A stretch of DNA of 61,717 bases from Paraburkholderia oxyphila NBRC 105797 (GCF_000685075.1 NZ_BAYD01000059.1:1-61717), one strand, 5' to 3'; shown: positions 17,015-26,017, counted from the first letter of the stretch. Translations and numbers: made by a program. The notes: generated by a model from the sequence alone, not told the origin.

Positions 17015-17328
17015 GCACGAGTCTCGTTCTTCAATATGCGCTCATCGCGCTGCTCGTAGCCGCAAGCCTGTGGACGGCGCTGCGCAAGCTTGCGCCCACC
17101 ACGACCGCGCGCTGGCAAGCCGCCGCCGCGGCTGCGCTGCTGCGGCCGCAGCGAGGCGCATTCGCACAACGCCTGGGCCGCTTCGTGCAGCCGAAAGGCG
17201 CCACGGGCCATTGCGGCGACGGCTGCGGCACGTGCGGAACCTGCGGGCCGGCCGATGCGCCTGTCGATGCCCGCGCCGATGCCTCCTCGCGCGAGCAGCC
17301 CGTTACGTTCCACCCGCGCCATAAATAA
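17011..17328 (+). CDS. Small cysteine-rich membrane-anchored protein coupled to feoB
   Basis: A 105-residue protein with one N-terminal hydrophobic helix (LVLQYALIALLVAASLWTAL) and a basic middle, then a cysteine cluster GHCGDGCGTCGTCG (four Cys) near residues 67-80 and a polar tail. Its ATG overlaps the feoB stop. The position resembles FeoC, a small Fe-S winged-helix protein, but this protein has no winged helix; it may bind iron or an Fe-S cluster at the FeoB membrane face. That role is inferred from context only. Confidence 0.8.
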   Translation: MSTSLVLQYALIALLVAASLWTALRKLAPTTTARWQAAAAAALLRPQRGAFAQRLGRFVQPKGATGHCGDGCGTCGTCGPADAPVDARADASSREQPVTFHPRHK

Positions 17329-17458
17329 GCGCGTCACCTTGTTTCGGCTACACTCGCGGCAGCAAGGCCAGCCCGTGCGAGCGCGCCGTGTGCAAGAGCG
17401 CGGCGAAACGCATCGCGCGGTCCGTTCCCGATTTGCCCGACTCTCCCGTTTAGCGCCG

Positions 17459-18241
17459 ATGCCTCACGTCCCCACTTTTGCCGCCCATCGCAAGTCTGCC
17501 TTTGCAGCGCTATGCGTTTCGCTCATTGCAGCGTTCGGTGCCACCGGCTGCGTGCGCCTCTCCACGCTCGACGCAAACGGGCTCTGGAAAGTCGTTGGCG
17601 AACAATGCGTGGCGAACGCGCGCGACAGGGGCGACCCCGGCCCGTGCACGACGGTGGACTTCCAGAAGCGCTATGCGGTGCTCAAGGACATCAACGGACG
17701 CGCGCAGTATCTGCTGATTCCCACCGACCGCGTATCGGGCATCGAAAGCGCCGAGATACTCTACGGCGGTTCGCCCGAATATTGGGTAGGCGCATGGGCC
17801 GCGGGCCGCTACGTGGACGCCAAACTGAAAACGACGCTCGCGCCCACCCAGCTCGGCCTCGAAATCAACTCGTCGCAACAGCGCTCGCAGGACCAGTTGC
17901 ATATCCACGTCGATTGCATGCGTAACGACATTGTCGATGCGCTCGCGCCGTATCGTCGCGACACACCCGGCACGTGGCGCTGGACGACGCTGGACGGCAA
18001 GCGCTACCGCGTCACGCGCGTGACGCGTCTCGACGACGGCGGCAACCCGTTCCGCGTGGTCGCACGCGACCTGAGTGCGCAGCAAAGCATGGCTGTGCAG
18101 ACGATCCTCGTGACCGGTGCCGGCCCCGACACCGCGCGCGACGGCTGGCTCGTCGTCAATAGCGGTCTCGACGTGGAAGGCGGCACGGGCACCGCCGAAG
18201 GCCTGCTCGATCATTCGTGCGCGCTCGCTCGCGCGCAATAA
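17459..18241 (+). CDS. cdh: CDP-diacylglycerol pyrophosphatase
   Basis: A 260-residue protein of the Cdh family, which cleaves CDP-diacylglycerol to CMP and phosphatidate (EC 3.6.1.26). The N-terminus is hydrophobic, with ATGC suggesting a lipoprotein or anchor. The enzyme core shows LWKVVGEQCV, GPCTTVDFQKRYAVLKD, and the HIT-like catalytic motif SQDQLHIHVDC with three histidine/aspartate positions kept. The ending (GWLVVNSGLDVEGGTGTAEG, then LLDHSCALA) also matches the family. It is followed by a convergent marR gene. Confidence 0.85.
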   Translation: MPHVPTFAAHRKSAFAALCVSLIAAFGATGCVRLSTLDANGLWKVVGEQCVANARDRGDPGPCTTVDFQKRYAVLKDINGRAQYLLIPTDRVSGIESAEILYGGSPEYWVGAWAAGRYVDAKLKTTLAPTQLGLEINSSQQRSQDQLHIHVDCMRNDIVDALAPYRRDTPGTWRWTTLDGKRYRVTRVTRLDDGGNPFRVVARDLSAQQSMAVQTILVTGAGPDTARDGWLVVNSGLDVEGGTGTAEGLLDHSCALARAQ

Positions 18242-18256
18242 CGCGGCGCGCGACGC

Positions 18257-18760
18257 TCATACGGCATCGTCTTCGCGTGCCAGGCGCGCCAGCCAGCGGC
18301 GAATCACCTGCTCTTCGGCGGGCGTGAAGCCTTCGGTCATCTGCGCCTCGAGCTTCTTGACGCGCGCGCGGCACTGCTTGAGCAGCGTCTCGCCTGCGCC
18401 GCTCACCTCGATCTGCTGAATGCGTCCGTGCACCGGATGCGGCCGGCGCTCGATCGCGCCGCTGCGCTCGAGGTTGGCGACGATCACGCTGACCGTCTGC
18501 GGCGTGAGCACCGCGAGCCGGGCGAGATCGGCTCCGGAGATGCCGGGATAAGCCGCGAGCATCGTCAACACCACGAATTGAGGCGGTGTGATCGCGAGGT
18601 CGGCCAGCGCGCGCTCCATGCGCAAGCGCTGCGCCGCGCCCGCCTGGCGCAGCAGATAGCCCATATGGCCGGCCTCGCCGCGCTTGCCCTCGCCCGGTGC
18701 AGGAATGAGCGGGTTGCGCTCGCCGTCGTGCTTCGGCGCAGATGTCACAGTCTTGCGCAT
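18257..18760 (-). CDS. MarR-family transcriptional regulator
   Basis: A 167-residue regulator with the MarR layout: an N-terminal dimerisation helix, the helix-turn-helix LTMLAAYPGISGADLARLAV then LTPQTVSVIVANLERSGAIE, and a wing with RRPHPVHGRIQQIEVSGAGE. It is divergent from an AhpD-like gene, with a 31-bp palindrome in the gap. It therefore most likely represses both genes and is released by an oxidant, electrophile or aromatic ligand. The N-terminal 30 residues are polar and non-conserved. Confidence 0.85.
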   Translation of the reverse strand: MRKTVTSAPKHDGERNPLIPAPGEGKRGEAGHMGYLLRQAGAAQRLRMERALADLAITPPQFVVLTMLAAYPGISGADLARLAVLTPQTVSVIVANLERSGAIERRPHPVHGRIQQIEVSGAGETLLKQCRARVKKLEAQMTEGFTPAEEQVIRRWLARLAREDDAV

Positions 18761-18764
18761 GATG

Positions 18765-18795
18765 TCAGAGTTCGAATATGATATTCGTGCTCTGA
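18765..18795. promoter_or_regulatory. 31-bp palindrome, candidate MarR operator
   Basis: Centred on 18780, the core is CGAATATGATATTCG (7-1-7, perfect) and the outer arms are TCAGAG/CTCTGA (perfect), with only two mismatched pairs between. It starts 5 bp upstream of the marR ATG and ends about 30 bp before the AhpD-like gene, so a bound dimer could block both. Confidence 0.75.
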
Positions 18796-18826
18796 TATTA
18801 TCCTGTCACCGACGCGAGGTCCAGTC

Positions 18827-19300
18827 ATGTCCAGCCCATCCTCCCGCATCAGCTACGAAACTTTCAGGCGCGACGCCGCGCAGGTGGCCGCCGCGCTTAC
18901 GGCCATGAGCAAGGCCGTCGACGAGTCGGGGCTCGAAAAGCCGCTCACTGAATTGCTGAAGATCCGCGCGTCGCAAATCAATGGCTGCGCGTTCTGCATT
19001 CAGTTCCACCTGAATATCGCGCGTGAGAAGCATGTGCCGCGTGCAAAGCTCGATCTGGTGGCGGCGTGGCATGAGGCGCCCGCGCTCTATACCGAGCGCG
19101 AGCAGGCCGCGCTGGCTTACACGGAAGCGCTCACGTCGAAGCTGCACGAGGGTGTGAGCGACGCGTTATACCAGAAGGTGGAAGAGCAGTTCCCCGGTGC
19201 GCAGCTGGCGTTTCTGACTGCCGCCATTGCCAACATCAACGCATGGAACCGGATTGCTGTGGCGTTGCAATTTGCGCCGCCGGTTAAGGAAGAAGCGTAA
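18827..19300 (+). CDS. AhpD-like alkylhydroperoxidase / carboxymuconolactone decarboxylase family protein
   Basis: A 157-residue helical protein with the peroxidatic CxxC pair and following histidine in INGCAFCIQFHLNIA (about residues 51-65), the signature of AhpD-type peroxidases. The sequence around it (LTELLKIRASQ, EREQAALAYTEALT, then LTAAIANINAWNRIAVA) fits the CMD fold. It probably reduces organic peroxides with a thiol partner. The divergent MarR gene and shared palindrome suggest induction by the same stress signal. Confidence 0.9.
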   Translation: MSSPSSRISYETFRRDAAQVAAALTAMSKAVDESGLEKPLTELLKIRASQINGCAFCIQFHLNIAREKHVPRAKLDLVAAWHEAPALYTEREQAALAYTEALTSKLHEGVSDALYQKVEEQFPGAQLAFLTAAIANINAWNRIAVALQFAPPVKEEA

Positions 19301-19306
19301 AAAAAT

Positions 19307-19330
19307 GGCGTTTCGCTCTCGCGAAACGCC
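19307..19330 (-). terminator. Intrinsic terminator of the liu operon
   Basis: A 9-bp stem GGCGTTTCG/CGAAACGCC with a 6-nt loop is preceded on the plus strand by an A-run, which gives a U-run on the minus strand. It lies 37 bp past the liuD stop and just after the stop of the convergent AhpD-like gene. Confidence 0.7.
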
Positions 19331-19366
19331 CCAGGGTAAAACTCTCAGGTCTTCACTCTCAGATCA

Positions 19367-21376
19367 TCACTCGGCTTCCAGCATCAGCAGTTGGGCACCG
19401 TCGGCGACCTGGTCGCCCACGCCATAGAGCACCTCGGTCACCTTGCCCGCCGCTGGCGCGCCGATGGTGTGCTCCATCTTCATCGCCTCCATCACGATCA
19501 GCGGTGCGCCCTTTTCCACCAACGCGCCCGGCTCCACGAGCACCGCGATCACCTTGCCCGGCATCGGCGCCGTGAGGCGGCCTTCGCCGTGCTCCGCGTC
19601 CGCCGCGTGCGCAAGCAGGTTCTGCCATTCGAACACCATGGCCGTGCCAAGGCAGAACACGTGGAAGACATCACCGTCGATGAACACACGGCCCGTCACG
19701 CGCCTGTCGCCTATCGTCACGCCGTATTCGTCGGTGCCTTCGCCGCGCCACCACGTGTAGCGCGCTTCCTCGCCCGCCAACGATAGCGTCTGTGCACCGC
19801 CGTCCTGCGTGAATGCCGTCGTGTACGCCGCATCGCTTTCGACATCGCGCCATTCGAAGGTCTGCGCAAAGCCGCCATTGAGCCGCCAATGCGCGAGCGC
19901 CTGCCACGGCGATGCGCCCTGCCCCAAGCCGCCCTCGCGCGCGATCAGCGCCGCGCAAGCCAGCGCGAGCACCTCGCGCAGCGGTTTGTTCTGCGGCGCG
20001 AACAGCGCGTCGTTGTGACGTTCGATCAGGCCCGTGTCGAGATCGGCGCTCGCGAACGGCTCGCAGGTCACGAGCCGATGCAGGAACTCCACGTTCGTAT
20101 GCGGACCGACGACTTCGCATTCCTCGAGCGCCCGGCGCATGCGCGCGAGCGCATCGTCGCGCGTCGCGCCATGCACGATGAGCTTGGCGATCATCGGGTC
20201 ATAGAACGGCGTGATCGTGTCGCCCTCGCGCACGCCGCTGTCGATGCGCACGCTCGCGCGCTCGCCCGCGTCGCCAATCCTGAACTCGACGCCCGCGGGC
20301 ATGCGCAGATGCTTGAGCGTGCCCGTCGAAGGCAGAAAGCCGCGCGCCGGATTCTCGGCGTAGATACGCGCCTCGAGCGCATGACCCGTCACCGTGAGTT
20401 GCGACTGCTGGAGCGGCAGCGGCTCGCCCGCCGCCACGCGCAACTGCCATTCGACGAGATCGAGGCCCGTGACCATTTCCGTCACCGGGTGCTCGACTTG
20501 CAGGCGCGTGTTCATCTCCATGAAGTAGAAGTCCGCGCCGGTCATGATGAACTCGACGGTGCCCGCGCCCTCGTAGTTCACCGCGCGCGCCGCGGCCACC
20601 GCCGCTTCACCCATTGCGCGCCGCACGCTCTCATCGAGGCCCGGCGCGGGCGCTTCTTCGAGCACCTTCTGGTGACGGCGCTGCACAGAGCAATCGCGGT
20701 CGAACAGATACACGGCGCCGCCGTGCTTGTCCGCGAACACCTGCACTTCCACGTGGCGCGGGCGCGTGAGGTATTTCTCGATCAGCACGCGGTCGTTGCC
20801 GAAGCTGCTCGCGGCCTCGCGCTTGCACGAAGCGAGCGCCGCCGCGAAGTCCTCGCTGCGCTCGACCACGCGCATGCCCTTGCCGCCGCCGCCCGCGCTC
20901 GCCTTGAGCAGCACGGGATAGCCCATCGCGTCGGCTTCGCGCTGGAGCAGCGCGGGGTCCTGGTCGTCGCCGTGGTAGCCCGGTACGAGCGGCACGGCTG
21001 CTGCATGCATGAGCGCCTTGGCCGCGGCCTTCGAGCCCATCGCGGCGATCGCCTCGACCGGCGGTCCGATGAAGACGATGCCGGCCTCTTCGCACGCACG
21101 GCCGAAATCTTCGTTTTCCGAAAGGAACCCGTAGCCAGGGTGAATCGCCTGTGCGCCGGTCGCCTTCGCGGCGGCAATGATGCGCTCGATGCGCAGATAG
21201 CTCTGCGCTGCGCCAGCCTCGCCGATATGCACGGCCTCGTCGCACGCGGCAACGTGCTTGGCGTTTGCATCGGCATCCGAATAAACGGCCACGCTCTTGA
21301 TGCCGAGGCGTCGGCAAGTCGCCGCGACCCGGCAGGCAATCTCGCCGCGGTTGGCGATCAGAATCTTGTTGAACAT
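19367..21376 (-). CDS. liuD: Methylcrotonyl-CoA carboxylase, biotin-carrying alpha subunit
   Basis: A 669-residue biotin-dependent carboxylase subunit. Domains in order: biotin carboxylase N-terminus (MFNKILIANRGEIACRV), ATP-grasp with KASAGGGGKGMRVV, carboxylase C-terminal domain (GRVFIDGD region after), and a biotinyl domain with the modified Lys in MEAMKMEH near the end. It carboxylates biotin for 3-methylcrotonyl-CoA in leucine degradation. Context beside IVD, the beta subunit and a hydratase separates it from acetyl- or propionyl-CoA carboxylases. It is the last gene of the operon. Confidence 0.9.
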   Translation of the reverse strand: MFNKILIANRGEIACRVAATCRRLGIKSVAVYSDADANAKHVAACDEAVHIGEAGAAQSYLRIERIIAAAKATGAQAIHPGYGFLSENEDFGRACEEAGIVFIGPPVEAIAAMGSKAAAKALMHAAAVPLVPGYHGDDQDPALLQREADAMGYPVLLKASAGGGGKGMRVVERSEDFAAALASCKREAASSFGNDRVLIEKYLTRPRHVEVQVFADKHGGAVYLFDRDCSVQRRHQKVLEEAPAPGLDESVRRAMGEAAVAAARAVNYEGAGTVEFIMTGADFYFMEMNTRLQVEHPVTEMVTGLDLVEWQLRVAAGEPLPLQQSQLTVTGHALEARIYAENPARGFLPSTGTLKHLRMPAGVEFRIGDAGERASVRIDSGVREGDTITPFYDPMIAKLIVHGATRDDALARMRRALEECEVVGPHTNVEFLHRLVTCEPFASADLDTGLIERHNDALFAPQNKPLREVLALACAALIAREGGLGQGASPWQALAHWRLNGGFAQTFEWRDVESDAAYTTAFTQDGGAQTLSLAGEEARYTWWRGEGTDEYGVTIGDRRVTGRVFIDGDVFHVFCLGTAMVFEWQNLLAHAADAEHGEGRLTAPMPGKVIAVLVEPGALVEKGAPLIVMEAMKMEHTIGAPAAGKVTEVLYGVGDQVADGAQLLMLEAE

Positions 21377-21411
21377 AGGAAGTCTCGCAATCGTTCTGGT
21401 GCGCCTGTCAT

Positions 21412-22209
21412 TCACGCCGGATCACGCCAGCGTGGCGTGCGCTTCTCGAGGAACGACGACACGCCGTCGCGTCCCTCCTCGCTCGCGCGGATGCGCGCAA
21501 TCCGCACGGCCGTGTCTTCGATCAGCGCGTCGTCGATCGTCTCGCCCGCGATGTCCTGCACGAGCTGCTTGCACTCGCGCACCGCGTTCGGGCTGTTAGC
21601 GCAGAGCGTGTCGGCGATGCGCTCGACGGTGGCGTCGAGCTCGGCCGCGCTCACCGCTTCGCTCACGAGGCCGAGGCGCAGCGCCGTCGCGCAGTCGAAT
21701 GCCTCCGCCGTCACGAAATAGCGGCGCGAAGCCTGCTCGCCGAGCGCGCGGATCACATAGGGCGCAATGGTCGCCGGCATCAGCCCGAGGCGAGCCTCGG
21801 AGAGGCAGAAGTGCACCGTCTCCACGGCCACGACGATATCGGCCGCGCACACGAGGCCCATGCCGCCCGCGTAGGCGTCGCCATGCACGCGCGCGATCAC
21901 GGGCTTCGGGCAGCGATAGACGGCTGAGAGCATGCGCGCGAGACGCAGTGCGTCGGCGCGGTTCTCCTCGTCGGAGTAGCCGGCCATCTTGCGCATCCAG
22001 TTCAGGTCCGCGCCCGCGCAGAAAGCCTTGCCGTTGCCCGCGAGCACGATGGCGCGCACGTCGTCGCGCGCGCCGAGCGCGGTGAAGGCCGCGTTCAGGT
22101 CGGCGATCATCGTCTCGTTGAACGCGTTGCGCACGTCGGGGCGATTGAGCGTGACGGTCGCGACATGGCCGGTCACCTCGACCAGCAGCGTTTCGTATTG
22201 CATCGTCAT
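21412..22209 (-). CDS. liuC: Methylglutaconyl-CoA hydratase (enoyl-CoA hydratase family)
   Basis: A 265-residue crotonase-fold enzyme. The oxyanion-hole segment GNGKAFCAGADLNWMRKMAG and the second conserved block ARVHGDAYAGGMGLVCAADI are present, as is SEARLGLMPATIAPYVIRAL. It hydrates 3-methylglutaconyl-CoA to HMG-CoA; this substrate is inferred from its place between the two carboxylase subunit genes. The start at 22209 follows an AGAAGAGAA stretch. Spacing to its neighbours is 20 and 35 nt. Confidence 0.85.
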   Translation of the reverse strand: MTMQYETLLVEVTGHVATVTLNRPDVRNAFNETMIADLNAAFTALGARDDVRAIVLAGNGKAFCAGADLNWMRKMAGYSDEENRADALRLARMLSAVYRCPKPVIARVHGDAYAGGMGLVCAADIVVAVETVHFCLSEARLGLMPATIAPYVIRALGEQASRRYFVTAEAFDCATALRLGLVSEAVSAAELDATVERIADTLCANSPNAVRECKQLVQDIAGETIDDALIEDTAVRIARIRASEEGRDGVSSFLEKRTPRWRDPA

Positions 22210-22229
22210 GTTCTCTTCTCCGCGCGCGC

Positions 22230-23837
22230 TTACATGCGGAACACGCCGAAGCGCGTGTCTTCGATCGGCGCGTTCATCGTGGCCGAAAGACCGAGGCCGA
22301 GCACGTCGCGCGTCTGGGCCGGATCGATCACGCCGTCGTCCCACAGGCGCGCGCTCGCATAGTACGGGTGACCCTGGAGTTCGTACTGGTCGCGGATCGG
22401 CTGCTTGAATGCCTCTTCCTCTTCCGCGCTCCACGTGCCGCCCTTCGCCTCGATACCGTCGCGGCGCACCGTGGCGAGCACGGAGGCGGCCTGCTCGCCA
22501 CCCATCACCGAGATGCGCGCATTCGGCCACATCCAGAGGAAGCGCGGCGAGTACGCGCGGCCGCACATGCCGTAGTTGCCCGCGCCGAACGAGCCGCCGA
22601 TGATGACCGTGAACTTCGGCACCTTCGCCGTGGCCACCGCCGTCACCATCTTTGCGCCGTTACGCGCGATGCCTTCGTTCTCGTACTTGCGGCCCACCAT
22701 GAAGCCCGTGATGTTCTGCAGGAACACGAGCGGAATCTTGCGCTGGCAGCACAGCTCGATGAAGTGCGTGCCCTTGAGCGCCGACTCGGAAAAGAGAATG
22801 CCGTTGTTCGCGATGATCCCGACCGGATGGCCCCAGATGTGCGCGAAGCCCGTGACGAGCGTGGTGCCGTAGCGCGCCTTGAATTCGTCGAAGGCCGAGT
22901 CGTCGACGATGCGCGCGATCACTTCACGCACGTCGAAGGGCTTGCGCGTGTCGACGGGAATCACGCCGTAGACGCTCTTGGCGTCGTAGCGCGGCGGCAG
23001 CGGCTCGCGCATCACGACGGGCGGCGTCTTCGTGCGATTGAGATTGCCGACGATCGAACGCGCGATGGAAAGTGCATGCGCATCGTTCTGCGCGAGGTGA
23101 TCGGCCACACCAGAAAGACGCGTATGCACGTCGCCGCCGCCGAGGTCTTCGGCGCTCACTTCTTCGCCGGTGGCGGCCTTCACGAGCGGCGGGCCGCCCA
23201 GGAAAATCGTGCCCTGGTTCTTCACGATGATCGACTCGTCGCTCATCGCCGGCACGTAGGCGCCGCCTGCCGTGCACGAGCCCATCACCACAGCGATCTG
23301 CGGGATGTCCTGCGACGAGAGATTCGCCTGGTTGTAGAAGATGCGGCCGAAGTGGTCGCGATCGGGGAATACGTCGTCCTGGTTCGGCAGGTTCGCGCCG
23401 CCCGAGTCGACCAGATACACGCAAGGCAGGTTGTTTTCCTGCGCAATTTCCTGCGCGCGCACGTGCTTCTTCACGGTGACGGGATAGTACGTGCCGCCCT
23501 TCACGGTCGCGTCGTTGCAGACGATCACGCACTCCTGGCCCGCAATGCGCCCGATGCCCGTGATGATGCCCGCGCCCGGCGCGTCATCGTTATACATGCC
23601 GTAGGCCGCGAGCTGCGAAAGCTCGAGAAACGGCGTGCCCGGGTCGAGCAGTTGCGCGATGCGCTCGCGCGGCAGCAGCTTGCCGCGCGAGACGTGCTTG
23701 TCGCGCGCAGCCTCGCCGCCGCCGAGCGACAGCTTCTGGATCTTCTCGCGCAGGTCCGCCACCAGCACTTCGAGCGCGGCGGCGTTCGTCTTGAAGTCGT
23801 CCGAGCGCGGGTTGAGTTTCGATTCGATGATCGGCAT
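22230..23837 (-). CDS. liuB: Methylcrotonyl-CoA carboxylase, carboxyltransferase beta subunit
   Basis: A 535-residue carboxyltransferase. The acyl-CoA and biotin binding halves are visible: VYLVDSGGANLPNQDDVFPD and MGSCTAGGAYVPAMSDE in the N half, then GFMVGRKYENEGIARNGAKM and IGGSFGAGNYGMCGRAYSPR in the C half, all characteristic of methylcrotonyl-CoA rather than propionyl-CoA carboxylases. It transfers CO2 from biotin on LiuD to 3-methylcrotonyl-CoA. It lies 25 nt after liuA. Confidence 0.95.
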   Translation of the reverse strand: MPIIESKLNPRSDDFKTNAAALEVLVADLREKIQKLSLGGGEAARDKHVSRGKLLPRERIAQLLDPGTPFLELSQLAAYGMYNDDAPGAGIITGIGRIAGQECVIVCNDATVKGGTYYPVTVKKHVRAQEIAQENNLPCVYLVDSGGANLPNQDDVFPDRDHFGRIFYNQANLSSQDIPQIAVVMGSCTAGGAYVPAMSDESIIVKNQGTIFLGGPPLVKAATGEEVSAEDLGGGDVHTRLSGVADHLAQNDAHALSIARSIVGNLNRTKTPPVVMREPLPPRYDAKSVYGVIPVDTRKPFDVREVIARIVDDSAFDEFKARYGTTLVTGFAHIWGHPVGIIANNGILFSESALKGTHFIELCCQRKIPLVFLQNITGFMVGRKYENEGIARNGAKMVTAVATAKVPKFTVIIGGSFGAGNYGMCGRAYSPRFLWMWPNARISVMGGEQAASVLATVRRDGIEAKGGTWSAEEEEAFKQPIRDQYELQGHPYYASARLWDDGVIDPAQTRDVLGLGLSATMNAPIEDTRFGVFRM

Positions 23838-23862
23838 CTCGTGTTTCCTCAGGATGGCGAAA

Positions 23863-25044
23863 TCAAGCGGTTTCCGCGAACAGCTCGCGGCCGATCAGCA
23901 TGCGGCGAATCTCGCTCGTGCCCGCGCCGATTTCGTAGAGCTTCGCGTCGCGCCAGAGACGCCCGACCGGATATTCGTTGATATAGCCGTTGCCGCCGAG
24001 GATCTGGATGGCCTCGCCGGCCATCCACGTGGCCTTTTCGGCGGTGTAGAGAATCACGCCGGCGCAGTCCTTGCGCACCTGGCGCACGTGATCGGTGCCG
24101 ATCGTGTCGAGCTGACGGCCGACCGCGTAGAGATACGCGCGGCACGCCTGGAACGTCGTATAGAGGTCGGCAACCTTGCCCTGGATGAGCTGGAATTCGC
24201 CGATGGCCTGGCCGAACTGCTTGCGCTCGTGAATGTACGGCACGACCGCGTCCATCACGGCGGCCATGATGCCGGTGGGGCCGCCCGCGAGCACGGCGCG
24301 CTCGTAGTCGAGGCCGCTCATGAGCACCTTCACGCCACCGTTGAGCTGGCCGAGGATATTTTCTTCGGGCACCTCGACGTCCTGGAACACGAGCTCGCCC
24401 GTGTGCGAGCCGCGCATGCCGAGCTTGTCGAGCTTTTGCGCCACCGAGAAGCCCTTCATGCCCTTTTCGACGATGAACGCCGTGATGCCGCGCGGGCCCG
24501 CTTCGAGATCGGTCTTCGCATAGACCACCAGCGTGTCGCAATCCGGGCCGTTGGTGATCCACATCTTCGTGCCGTTGAGCACGTATTTGTCGCCTTTTTT
24601 ATCGGCGCGCAGCTTCATGCTGACGACGTCGGAGCCGGCGTTCGGCTCGCTCATCGCGAGCGCGCCCACGTGCTCGCCCGAGACGAGCTTGGGCAGGTAC
24701 TTGCGCTTTTGCGCCTCGGTGCCGTTGCGGTGGATCTGGTTCACGCACAGGTTCGAATGCGCGCCATAAGAAAGGCCGACCGAAGCCGAGGCGCGCGAGA
24801 TCTCCTCCATCGCCACCATGTGCGCCGTGTAGCCCATGTTCGCGCCGCCGTATTCCTCGGAGACGGTCATGCCGAGCACGCCCAGGTCGCCGAACTTGCG
24901 CCAGAGGTCCATCGGGAACTGGTCGGTGCGGTCGATCTCGCCCGCGCGCGGGGCGATTTCCTTGGCCGCGAAGTTCTGGATGCTGTCGCGCAGCATTTCG
25001 ACTTCTTCGCCAAGCGGGAACTGCAAACCGGGTACGTTGCTCAT
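23863..25044 (-). CDS. liuA: Isovaleryl-CoA dehydrogenase
   Basis: A 393-residue acyl-CoA dehydrogenase. It has the FAD/substrate motifs AMSEPNAGSDVVSMKLRA and GTKMWITNGPDCDTLVVYAK, the middle block FGQAIGEFQLIQGKVAD, and the C-terminal QILGGNGYINEYPVGRLWRD with YEIGAGTSEIRR. It oxidises isovaleryl-CoA to 3-methylcrotonyl-CoA, passing electrons to ETF. The start at 25044 (MSNVPGLQF) has AGGAGACACAGG upstream. As first gene of the operon it faces a divergent tetR gene. Confidence 0.92.
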   Translation of the reverse strand: MSNVPGLQFPLGEEVEMLRDSIQNFAAKEIAPRAGEIDRTDQFPMDLWRKFGDLGVLGMTVSEEYGGANMGYTAHMVAMEEISRASASVGLSYGAHSNLCVNQIHRNGTEAQKRKYLPKLVSGEHVGALAMSEPNAGSDVVSMKLRADKKGDKYVLNGTKMWITNGPDCDTLVVYAKTDLEAGPRGITAFIVEKGMKGFSVAQKLDKLGMRGSHTGELVFQDVEVPEENILGQLNGGVKVLMSGLDYERAVLAGGPTGIMAAVMDAVVPYIHERKQFGQAIGEFQLIQGKVADLYTTFQACRAYLYAVGRQLDTIGTDHVRQVRKDCAGVILYTAEKATWMAGEAIQILGGNGYINEYPVGRLWRDAKLYEIGAGTSEIRRMLIGRELFAETA

Positions 25045-25120
25045 CCTGTGTCTCCTGTGTAGGGCGCGGGCGTTCTCGCGGGTGACGCGACTTGCCCCTT
25101 GGGGACACATTTCACGCCAC

Positions 25121-25138
25121 ATTTACGTTAACGTCAAT
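25121..25138. promoter_or_regulatory. Palindrome upstream of the liu operon
   Basis: ATTTACGTTAACGTCAAT is an 18-bp palindrome with a perfect ACGTTAACGT core and one mismatched pair (25124/25135). It lies about 77 bp upstream of the liuA start in the gap to the divergent tetR gene. The form recalls sites described for MerR-type LiuR regulators of leucine catabolism. Confidence 0.6.
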
Positions 25139-25264
25139 AGAAATTTTTGAGTAACGCTCAGATTTCTTGTAACCTCCACTTCATAGCGCTTTCATCGCAT
25201 TGCAAAGCGTGAGACATCGTGCATAATTGACACGAATCCCGTCGTAAACTGAACCTTACTCAGA

Positions 25265-26017
25265 ATGTCTACCGCCCCCAATACCTTCCTGCCCGCATCG
25301 CGCCGCCAGCCGGCCGGGCGCAAGTCCCAGCAGCGCGTGAAGGAGATACTCGAGGCCGGGCGTGAGGTGTTCTCCGAAAAGGGCTACACGCGCGCCACCA
25401 CGGCCGAAATCGCGCAGCGGCTGGGCATCTCCGAAGCCACGGTGTTCAGCTACTTTCGCGGCAAACGCGAGTTGTGCTCGCGCGTGATCGGCGACTGGTA
25501 TGACGAATCGATCGAGGCGATCGAGGCGGGCCTGCCGCGCGACGGCACCGTGCGCCAGCAGTTTGCATTCATCGTGCGCATGCATTTGCGGCTGATGCTG
25601 GAGAGCGGCACGGGCATCTGCGAGCTGGTGCTTTCGGAGGGACGTACGCGCCATCACGAGCTCAGCGAGGCGCTCACGGAAATGCAGCGGCGCTACACGG
25701 CGCCGCTCATGCGCGTGCTCGCGCGCGGCCAGGAATGCGGGCAGATTCGCAACGACATGCCGCTGCGCCTGTTGCGCTCGCTGATCTTCGGGCCGATGGA
25801 GCACGTGCTCTGGGACGCGACGCTCGGCAACCGCCGCACCGATATCGACGCCACAGCGGAGAAACTCGCCGACGTATTGTGGAATGCGCTGCAGCCGCCC
25901 AATATCGAGCTGGCCGCGCTCGCCCAATTCAGCCAGGACGTGGGTGAGGCCATGCGCCGGCTCGAGCGCGAACGCGCGCCGCGCAAGGCGGGCGCGCAAT
26001 CGTCTTCACAGGATTAG
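25265..26017 (+). CDS. TetR-family regulator, probable controller of the liu operon
   Basis: A 250-residue regulator. The helix-turn-helix is clear (GYTRATTAEIAQRLGISEAT, VFSYFRGKRELCSRVI at about residues 40-75), followed by a helical ligand domain. It is divergent from liuA, so control of leucine degradation by an acyl-CoA intermediate is likely. TetR-type LiuQ regulators have been proposed for such operons in betaproteobacteria. The C-terminal 30 residues are charged and variable. Confidence 0.8.
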   Translation: MSTAPNTFLPASRRQPAGRKSQQRVKEILEAGREVFSEKGYTRATTAEIAQRLGISEATVFSYFRGKRELCSRVIGDWYDESIEAIEAGLPRDGTVRQQFAFIVRMHLRLMLESGTGICELVLSEGRTRHHELSEALTEMQRRYTAPLMRVLARGQECGQIRNDMPLRLLRSLIFGPMEHVLWDATLGNRRTDIDATAEKLADVLWNALQPPNIELAALAQFSQDVGEAMRRLERERAPRKAGAQSSSQD

